Of a DNA stretch of 29,961 nt, positions 24,563-29,961 are shown one piece after another. A program made the translations under genes and the position numbers. This stretch comes from Bacillota bacterium (GTDB lineage Bacteria > Bacillota > Clostridia > Peptostreptococcales > Anaerovoracaceae): contig JAFWDF010000068.1 in the NCBI GenBank assembly GCA_017534025.1, positions 1 to 29,961 of the forward strand, in the 5' to 3' direction. Every line of letters starts with the position of its first letter. The first letter of the stretch is position 1. Under the pieces are notes generated by a model. It ran no database searches and was not told where the DNA came from. It worked only from the letters and a program-made list of their open reading frames with translations.

Positions 24563-24585
24563 AAACGCAGACACCATATGCCTGC
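24563..24585 (-). terminator. Weak hairpin plus T-run between phosphatase and peroxidase genes
   Basis: On minus, GCAGGCA-TATGG-TGTCTGC (7-bp stem, one G-U pair) is followed by GTTTTG just before the peroxidase ribosome binding site. It could act as a weak terminator or attenuator separating the hydrogenase/phosphatase unit from the peroxidase unit. Confidence 0.3.
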
Positions 24586-24628
24586 AAACACGCTCTGAAT
24601 TCTATTATCTTCGAACTGAATTCCGAAC

Positions 24629-25960
24629 TTACAGATACTGTATTTCCACTTCCTTCAGGTAATTTTCCCGAAGAGCCTGCGTCATCCGTTCGATGAGCGG
24701 AATTCGGATTCCGATTTTCGCCGCCATGACCGGATCATCCGTTTCGTCATTGATTTTGGTGCCGACCACCAGCTGCACCTGATCGGTATTCCTGATTATT
24801 TCAATTATTCTTTTTGCCGGGTCGTCCGGCATTTCTTTCAGCAGAACTTTGTGCGACAGGCGGTCTGTAACAGCGGACAGTGTAATCATGCCTTCCGTGA
24901 CCAGATCCACGCCTTCAATGATGCTGGTCGGCGGCAGCCCGCCGGATTTCCGATTATCCGGTTTTACCGTCTTGCCCAGTTCCCGTGCAACAATTTTTCC
25001 CGTCGTTCCGCCGCAGACGATTACTTTGCCGTCAAATCCGCGGACGATTTCGCCCAGCTTGCTGTCGGATTCCCGGTTTCTCGGTGCGCCTGTAATAATC
25101 AGTGTACGACGCGGTCTGCGCACGTATACGGCGGCACAGGTTATGTCATCTCCCGGATGATACCGGTCGTAACGCAGAGCCTGCGTTACAATTTTACGGG
25201 TCAGGTCCCGGGAAGCGATACCAGGTTCTTTTTCCAGAATTTCCTGGATGAACTGCTTCACATTTTCCTCTCCCCAGCCTTCTTTGCTGTACGGGGATAT
25301 CCAGCTGTCTGCCGCTTCGCGGGCATATATGCTGACGTCACTCTTCGGCATGTAACGGTCGGACGCCGCCCGGTCCATCACATGCCTGGATTTCGCATCC
25401 CTGGCCTTTCCCGTGTATCCCTTTGATCCAAGCACTATGCCTGCCATCGGTACACCGTCGCTGAAGAAAATCAGCCGGTCGCCAACATGCATATTAAAAC
25501 TGGATGAATAAACTACTTCATTTTTAACCGCACCATTGCGGTTGAGCGTATGCGCCGTCCTCCCCCATACCACCGGATCCGCCCCGGAGAACCGGAAGCT
25601 TTCCGGATTGTCATATTCAACAAGTCTTGTATTGATAAAGGATTTATCCTCCGCATAGGAAATCCTGGCAACTACCAGCGTGGAATAACTGAATCCCTTC
25701 TCCTGGTCCACAGGCAGCGTATTCATGATGATTTCCGACGCTTCCACGATATCCATCTCGGAAAAAGCAAAACGGTTCGCCATGTGTGAGGTCAGAGACG
25801 CCAGTACGTTGGCTTTCACGCCGCTTCCCAGTCCGTCAGACAGAGTCGCCGTAATAACATTTCCTTTATCCTGCCTGTCCAGCAGAAACACGTCCCCTCC
25901 GATTTTCTGGCCGTCTTTATATACCTGCTGGTAGTCGATATCTATAAAAATATTATTCAT
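24629..25960 (-). CDS. SpoIIE-family (PP2C-type) serine phosphatase
   Basis: A 443-residue protein. The N-terminal part (about 1-280) is a PPM/SpoIIE phosphatase with metal-binding acidic motifs: GGDVFLL, LSDGLGSG, FFSDGVP and PGDDITCAAVYV. The C-terminal about 160 residues (from RRTLIITGAPRN) form a further alpha/beta domain that I cannot name, with VIVCGGTTGKIVARELG as its best block. GAGG stands 6 nt before the ATG. It lies 32 nt after the sensory hydrogenase gene, an arrangement known from other anaerobes, where such phosphatases are thought to relay the hydrogenase signal to a partner-switching or Ser/Thr-phosphorylation target. No anti-sigma factor or antagonist is encoded in this window. 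Confidence 0.88.
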   Translation of the reverse strand: MNNIFIDIDYQQVYKDGQKIGGDVFLLDRQDKGNVITATLSDGLGSGVKANVLASLTSHMANRFAFSEMDIVEASEIIMNTLPVDQEKGFSYSTLVVARISYAEDKSFINTRLVEYDNPESFRFSGADPVVWGRTAHTLNRNGAVKNEVVYSSSFNMHVGDRLIFFSDGVPMAGIVLGSKGYTGKARDAKSRHVMDRAASDRYMPKSDVSIYAREAADSWISPYSKEGWGEENVKQFIQEILEKEPGIASRDLTRKIVTQALRYDRYHPGDDITCAAVYVRRPRRTLIITGAPRNRESDSKLGEIVRGFDGKVIVCGGTTGKIVARELGKTVKPDNRKSGGLPPTSIIEGVDLVTEGMITLSAVTDRLSHKVLLKEMPDDPAKRIIEIIRNTDQVQLVVGTKINDETDDPVMAAKIGIRIPLIERMTQALRENYLKEVEIQYL

Positions 25961-25992
25961 AGAATTCCTCTTTCTGCATGCCTGTACGACGG

Positions 25993-27786
25993 TCAGTCGA
26001 TCTTGTCTTCCACCGGACCATAATCTTCCGACGTATCATCCGGAACACTGAATTCATCGATGATGGATTTCAGTACGATTTCATTATCCGCGGCATTTTC
26101 ACCAAGCAGGGAAGCAATCTGCTGCACAATGCTGAGCGACTTGGTAATGACATCCTCCGCTTTCTTGATGATCGCCTCCCGGCGGATCATAGGGGTGGTA
26201 ATGTCTTCGAACAGGGCGCCAAGAAGCATTCTGTTCTGTACAAAGAAGAAGGTCAGCCGCATGACTTTTCCTCTGTGTTTAAACCGGTACTGCGTCATTT
26301 CTTTCTGATCCAGCTGCTTCCGGAATTCCTCCGCAAACGGTACAAAGTTGCCCAGCGGCATACCCTTCAGAGATTTCATGACACTCGCATCAAAAAAGTC
26401 TTCCGGATAATCATCGAAGATTTCCAGGAATTGCCGGTTCAGTTCAACGATATTGAGATCCCGGTCCACAATAACCACGCCGTGCGGAATGGTCGACATG
26501 AGGATGTCCACTTTGCTCTCTGCGTCGAGCCGCATTTTTGTGACGCACATCTCTACTTCCGCCAAACCGTCCAGAAGCGCTCTCGCCATCTCGCGGCAGG
26601 AACGGTATCCGCAGCCTCCACAGTTCAGCTCGTCTTCTTTGGATTGTTTCCCGAGCTTGCGCAGCGACGCGGCAATCTCGGCTTCCGTAAAGCGGCGTCC
26701 CGGAGGAACTGCCGTTTCCGGCGGTTCTGCCTGAATGATACCGTACCCCTGCTCCATGACTTCTCTGGCAAAGGCGGAATCGCCTTCAAACAGATGCTCC
26801 TCCTGCATGCGCTGCGCAACATGGATGCCTACCGCTCTCTTTCGAATCAGTGCGGAATCCGTATTGGCGACACCCGGTCCGTTGATGCATCCTCCGTCGC
26901 AGTTCAATGCTTCCAGGAATTCAGAGACATTAACATACTCTCCACGTAAAGAAGAAATCAGTCTGGGAGCGCCGGAGACCGACAGCGCATCCGCTTCAAA
27001 GAAATGATTCATCCAGTGCCTGGAAGTCTCAATCTGTCCGTTTTCGATCGGATAGGCTGCGGCTCTTCCGGCCTTGGACGGAATGAAATTCACTGCAGCG
27101 GACGAATCCATCTCCTCCAGTATGATGTTCTCATCCTGCAGCCATTCTCTGACTTCCCGGAATGTCAGTGCGATATCCGGAAATCCCGGATGTCTGTCCG
27201 CTTCCAGTTTCTTTGCGATGCACGGGCCGATAAAGACAATGAAAATGTCATCGCCGTACAGGCGTCTCAAATACGCACTGTGCGTCTGCAGCGGAGAAGG
27301 TACCGGTGCCAGGTCTTTCACGTTATCCGGGAAATATTTCCGCACCATTTCTACTACAGAAGGACATGCGGTGGAGATGAACGGCACCTCACCATGTTCA
27401 TCCTTATACAGATCCAGAGCCTCCGTAACCAGAGCCGCTCCGATCGCCGTTTCCGACACATCATTAAAACCCAGCTTATACAGGGCGCGGACAAAATTAT
27501 CCGGATTCTCCCGGAACTCGGATACATAAGAAGGCGCCAGGGATACAATACTCCTGCGCCCGGTCAGCAATTCCATCCGGACACGATCCACATCACTGCG
27601 GATTTTTTTTACATCATTCGGACATTCCCGGACACAGGTGCCGCAGTACGTGCAGCGTTCCTCCAGGATTTCCGCATGGGAGTTCCGGATCTGAATGGCT
27701 TTCGCAGGACAGCTCCGCACACAGCGATAGCAGTCTCTGCAGTTGCTCGACTCCGAATAAATCGGAGTTAATACTTGATTATTCAT
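25993..27786 (-). CDS. Sensory-type [FeFe]-hydrogenase with FeS and PAS domains
   Basis: A 597-residue cytosolic protein. Domains in order: 2x[4Fe-4S] ferredoxin (Cys16-26 and Cys45-55); H-cluster domain (about 78-355) with one Cys in STACPSVV (Cys141), Cys189 in IGPCIAKK, and Cys296/Cys300 in NCDGGCINGPG; a 4Fe-4S FeS domain (Cys389, 392, 397, 414); and a PAS domain (about 426-540). All four H-cluster ligands are present, but the residue before Cys141 is Ala where catalytic enzymes have the proton-relay Cys (TSCC), as reported for sensory HydS-type proteins. This points to hydrogen sensing rather than bulk turnover. ATG at 27786 follows GGGGGT; an ATG six codons earlier has no ribosome binding site. 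Its partner phosphatase follows. Confidence 0.9.
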   Translation of the reverse strand: MNNQVLTPIYSESSNCRDCYRCVRSCPAKAIQIRNSHAEILEERCTYCGTCVRECPNDVKKIRSDVDRVRMELLTGRRSIVSLAPSYVSEFRENPDNFVRALYKLGFNDVSETAIGAALVTEALDLYKDEHGEVPFISTACPSVVEMVRKYFPDNVKDLAPVPSPLQTHSAYLRRLYGDDIFIVFIGPCIAKKLEADRHPGFPDIALTFREVREWLQDENIILEEMDSSAAVNFIPSKAGRAAAYPIENGQIETSRHWMNHFFEADALSVSGAPRLISSLRGEYVNVSEFLEALNCDGGCINGPGVANTDSALIRKRAVGIHVAQRMQEEHLFEGDSAFAREVMEQGYGIIQAEPPETAVPPGRRFTEAEIAASLRKLGKQSKEDELNCGGCGYRSCREMARALLDGLAEVEMCVTKMRLDAESKVDILMSTIPHGVVIVDRDLNIVELNRQFLEIFDDYPEDFFDASVMKSLKGMPLGNFVPFAEEFRKQLDQKEMTQYRFKHRGKVMRLTFFFVQNRMLLGALFEDITTPMIRREAIIKKAEDVITKSLSIVQQIASLLGENAADNEIVLKSIIDEFSVPDDTSEDYGPVEDKID

Positions 27787-27820
27787 AAGCACCCCCTGTT
27801 GCATGATGATTCATAATTTT

Positions 27821-27849
27821 ATTGTAGTATTCATTGATTTGTCTGTCAA
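27821..27849 (-). promoter_or_regulatory. Near-consensus sigma-A promoter for the hydrogenase-phosphatase unit
   Basis: On minus: TTGACA (27849-27844), 17-nt spacer, TACAAT (27826-27821). The predicted start is about 28 nt before the ATG at 27786. It is the best promoter in the window. Confidence 0.85.
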
Positions 27850-27903
27850 TAAGTTCGCACCTGGGTGTAAGCGGCCGTCGTTGATCTGCCTTCGTTATCC
27901 GGC

Positions 27904-28872
27904 TCACGCGCCGCTCCCGTTCCGGTCTGCGGTATTCCTGCGCCGCTCCCCCGGCTTAATTCCGGCATTCGCAATATAGATTCCAAGGATGATAATGACC
28001 GCGCCGGCAAACTGCCCGGCGGTAAATGCTTCTTTCATCAGCAGCGTGCCTGCCGCAATGGCAGTAATTGTGGATACACCTACAAAGGACGAGGTACGAT
28101 TAACACCGATGCGGGACAGCGCCAGATTCATCAGGAAAAAGGCAAGAATGGAACAGCCGATCCCCTGATACAGAATCGCGATCCGGAAGTCTCCGCTCCG
28201 GAAAGGCAGTGTAAGCAGCGCCTGTACAGATCCTTCGGCCGCGGCTTCCGCCAGCGCCAGAATTACAAATACAATCGCGCCGGCTGACAGCATGACATAA
28301 GTCAGTTCTATTCCGCTGTGTTCTGCATTTTTCTCCACCAGTGAGCTGTAGATCGAATACGATACCACCGCAATGGTCAGAAAAAGATAACCGATCACAG
28401 ACAGACTGGAGGAAGTACCCACCGCAACTACGGTTATGACTACACCGATCAGGGTGATCACGATACCAGTCGCCTGGAAACGGGTCGGTTTATTCTTCAG
28501 AATCCAGGTCGAAAACAGGACGGATACCACGGGCACGCAGGCTATAAAAACGCCGCTTTCTGTGACCGTCGTATGGCTGATGCCGATCGTCTCCCCGATA
28601 AAATAAATACACGGACACAGGATGGCAATCGGCAGCAGTCTGCGGATCAGTTGTGCGTCCAGCCGGAACCGGACAAGCCGTACTGCTGCCAGCAGCGTCA
28701 TCGTACTCCAGGCGAGCAGAAACCGCCAGCCCAGAAGCGCAAAAGCGCTGGCCTCTGCAGCCGCATTTTTCGTAAACAGAAAGCTGAATCCGAACAGCAT
28801 TTCCCCTGCGATGGCAGAGAGACAGCCGATCCAGATATCCCTGTTTCTATGTTCTTTCGAATTATTTTTCAT
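27904..28872 (-). CDS. DMT-superfamily (EamA) transporter
   Basis: A 322-residue inner-membrane protein with ten hydrophobic helices arranged as two EamA repeats of five. The first repeat includes GEMLFGFSFLFTKNAA and the GWRFLLAW helix, and the second ends in VGVSTITAIAAGTLLMKEAFTAGQ and GAVIIILGIYIANA. Such carriers export amino acids, metabolites or drugs; the substrate is not predictable here. AGGAG lies 6 nt before the ATG, and an extended -10 promoter is at 28904-28912. The stop is 117 nt before the hydrogenase start, and the strong promoter between them suggests separate regulation. No clear terminator follows. Confidence 0.9.
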   Translation of the reverse strand: MKNNSKEHRNRDIWIGCLSAIAGEMLFGFSFLFTKNAAAEASAFALLGWRFLLAWSTMTLLAAVRLVRFRLDAQLIRRLLPIAILCPCIYFIGETIGISHTTVTESGVFIACVPVVSVLFSTWILKNKPTRFQATGIVITLIGVVITVVAVGTSSSLSVIGYLFLTIAVVSYSIYSSLVEKNAEHSGIELTYVMLSAGAIVFVILALAEAAAEGSVQALLTLPFRSGDFRIAILYQGIGCSILAFFLMNLALSRIGVNRTSSFVGVSTITAIAAGTLLMKEAFTAGQFAGAVIIILGIYIANAGIKPGERRRNTADRNGSGA

Positions 28873-28903
28873 TGTATTCTCCTGATTGTGTTAATGTATT
28901 TCA

Positions 28904-28912
28904 ATTATACCA
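28904..28912 (-). promoter_or_regulatory. Extended -10 promoter for the EamA transporter
   Basis: TGGTATAAT on minus (28912-28904), consensus extended -10, 31 nt upstream of the transporter ATG. No good -35 is present. Confidence 0.6.
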
Positions 28913-28965
28913 TAGTCCGGCATTTGGCTTTTTTCAGGACTTAAATAATAGTTAATGATTAGCGA

Positions 28966-29294
28966 AAAGGTCCAAAATACAATGGTTAGGCTCGATAAAT
29001 CCGGTGCTTCGATTGCTTCTTTTGGACCTTGACCTCTGTATTTTAATGGTGATGTCCACTGCCCTGAACATTTGCCTTTTCTTTTAGCTGAAAGGTCCAA
29101 AATTCAACGGTTAGGCTTGGCATATCCGGTGCCTCGATTGCTTCTTTTGGACCTTGACCTCTGTATTTTAATGGTGATGTCCACTGCCGTGAACATTTGA
29201 CTTCTCTTTTAGCAGAAAGGTCCAAAGTTCGGCAGTCAGGCTTCGCGAACCTGCAGATTTGACCGCCTTCTTTAGACCTTGACCTCTGTATTTT
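28966..29294. repeat. Tandem array of a 125-bp repeat (two full copies and a truncated third)
   Basis: Units begin with AAAGGTCCAAA at 28966, 29091 and 29216, a period of exactly 125 bp. Copies one and two are very similar along their full length. Copy three diverges in its centre and loses similarity after GACCTCTGTATTTTA near 29294. Each unit carries an inverted repeat, AAGGTCCAAAA against TTTTGGACCTT (11 bp; one mismatch in copy three), around about 47 nt. Because 125 is not a multiple of three, the minus-strand reading frame shifts from unit to unit, so the short frames that cross it are not credible genes. The array fills most of the 578-nt gap between the transporter and nifU. Confidence 0.92.
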
Positions 29295-29329
29295 ATTTTT
29301 AAACTGGCTTCTGCACTATATTTCCCGGA

Positions 29330-29365
29330 CAAAGGAAAGGAGCGGAACCCATGGTCCCGCTCCTT
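29330..29365 (-). terminator. Terminator of the nifS-nifU unit
   Basis: On minus, AAGGAGCGG (29365-29357) pairs with CCGCTCCTT (29345-29337) around an 11-nt loop, followed by a T-rich TTCCTTTG tail. It lies about 86 nt past the nifU stop. Confidence 0.55.
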
Positions 29366-29450
29366 CCCGTAAAGGTGATGGTTATATACTGTATGAATAC
29401 TTGATCTCTATATTATGAATGCTATTGTGCGGAATGTTCGCAGCCATTCC

Positions 29451-29837
29451 TCACTCAATGATTTTCCCTGTACGATTCTGATAATCCTCCAGCGCAGACT
29501 GAATGGCTTCTTCTGCCAGCACACTGCAGTGCATTTTGTAATCCGGAAGACCGTCCAGCGCTTCCGCAACCGCCTTGTTGGTCAGCTGCTTCACTTCACT
29601 CACCGGTTTGCCCTTGATCAGCTCCGTGGCCATGGAGCTGGAAGCAATTGCGCTGCCGCAGCCGAAGGTCTCAAACTTGACATCCTTCACGATATCATCT
29701 TCAATCTTCAGATACATTTTCATAATGTCTCCGCACTTCGCGTTGCCTACCTCGCCGATTCCGTCCGCATCCTCGATCACACCGATATTCCGCGGATTAC
29801 GAAAATGATCCATTACTTTTTCACTATATAAAGCCAT
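29451..29837 (-). CDS. nifU: Fe-S cluster assembly scaffold NifU/IscU
   Basis: A 128-residue scaffold on which Fe-S clusters are built from sulfur delivered by a cysteine desulfurase. The start MALYSEKVMDHFRNPRN and the three cluster-binding cysteines are visible: Cys35 in NAKCGD, Cys60 in GCGSAIASSS, and Cys104 in MHCSVLAEEA. It has only the IscU-like domain, without the C-terminal thioredoxin-like Nfu part of diazotroph NifU. AAGGAGG stands 8 nt before the ATG. The gene lies 13 nt after the nifS stop, forming the NifS-NifU pair common in Clostridia; here it serves general Fe-S supply, in keeping with the many Fe-S proteins nearby. Confidence 0.96.
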   Translation of the reverse strand: MALYSEKVMDHFRNPRNIGVIEDADGIGEVGNAKCGDIMKMYLKIEDDIVKDVKFETFGCGSAIASSSMATELIKGKPVSEVKQLTNKAVAEALDGLPDYKMHCSVLAEEAIQSALEDYQNRTGKIIE

Positions 29838-29850
29838 TCCGACTGCCTCC

Positions 29851-29961
29851 TTACAGAATAAATTCTTTTTTCCCTGCCATCAGGTCTCTCCAGATCGGAG
29901 AAAAACTGCGCAGATATTCCACGACATCTTTTACTGCTTCGATGATATAATTCACATCTTC
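29851..29961 (-). CDS. nifS: Cysteine desulfurase NifS/IscS, C-terminal end (partial)
   Basis: The last 36 codons of a gene entering from the right edge. The peptide ends EYLRSFSPIWRDLMAGKK plus EFIL and resembles the C-terminal helix of NifS-type PLP-dependent cysteine desulfurases (a run of the type V-x-x-LR-x-xSP-x-W). The identification rests on this tail and on the adjacent nifU; the catalytic Lys and Cys lie outside the window. Confidence 0.8.
   Translation of the reverse strand, partial: EDVNYIIEAVKDVVEYLRSFSPIWRDLMAGKKEFIL

Noticed and set aside
28891..29225. Two short minus-strand frames starting MDLSAKR across the 125-bp repeats
   Set aside because: They are copies of the same repeat in different frames (the period is not divisible by three), with no ribosome binding site and no conserved protein features.
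28966..29294. CRISPR array
   Set aside because: The units are 125 bp tandem copies without unique spacers, and no cas gene is present.

Overview
This window looks like chromosomal DNA from an anaerobic member of the Bacillota, most likely class Clostridia. The reasons are clear AAGGAG/GGAGG ribosome binding sites, intermediate base composition, and gene families typical of gut or other strict anaerobes: a PAS-containing sensory-type [FeFe]-hydrogenase paired with a SpoIIE-type phosphatase, two aldo/keto reductases with C-terminal ferredoxin modules, class B sortase, flavodoxin, SLH-anchored surface protein, DUF3842, and NifS/NifU-type Fe-S assembly. I cannot name the genus. Almost everything lies on the minus strand; only a pyridoxal-kinase-like gene, trpB and the phosphoenolpyruvate synthase locus are on the plus strand. 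No tRNA, rRNA, CRISPR array, transposase or phage gene was seen.

Layout: (a) 1-1600, a two-component system (response regulator cut by the window edge, plus a LytS/YesM-type membrane kinase). (b) 1.8-3.15 kb, a conserved pair of small membrane proteins and a DUF3842 protein. (c) 3.47-5.66 kb on plus, a PLP-supply kinase followed by a stand-alone tryptophan synthase beta chain (a PLP enzyme), ended by a shared bidirectional terminator. (d) 5.78-13.88 kb on minus, eight tightly packed genes that read as one operon: nitroreductase, D-2-hydroxyacid dehydrogenase, Fe-S aldo/keto reductase, tldD, tldE, flavodoxin, srtB, membrane-anchored EEP-family phosphoesterase/nuclease. (e) 14.3-16.1 kb, GNAT acetyltransferase and a CDF metal exporter. 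(f) 16.5-18.9 kb on plus, a phosphoenolpyruvate synthase whose reading frame is interrupted by one in-frame TAG. (g) 19.0-24.5 kb on minus, glutathione peroxidase, a lipoprotein, a 993-residue secreted lipase-like/SLH protein and a second Fe-S aldo/keto reductase. (h) 24.6-27.8 kb, the SpoIIE-type phosphatase and sensory hydrogenase behind a near-consensus promoter. (i) 27.9-28.9 kb, a DMT/EamA transporter, then an array of 125-bp tandem repeats, then nifU and the end of nifS.

Functionally the window is dominated by redox and Fe-S biology: hydrogen sensing coupled to a phosphatase, flavin/ferredoxin-linked reductases, peroxide defence and Fe-S scaffold supply. The most notable points are the amber codon splitting ppsA with a Shine-Dalgarno-like AGGA overlapping the stop; the sensory hydrogenase, which keeps the H-cluster cysteines but has Ala where catalytic enzymes have the proton-relay Cys; the TldD/TldE protease inside an oxidoreductase operon with no evident substrate peptide; and the 125-bp tandem repeats with internal inverted repeats. 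All function calls are by reading sequence motifs; no database search was run.
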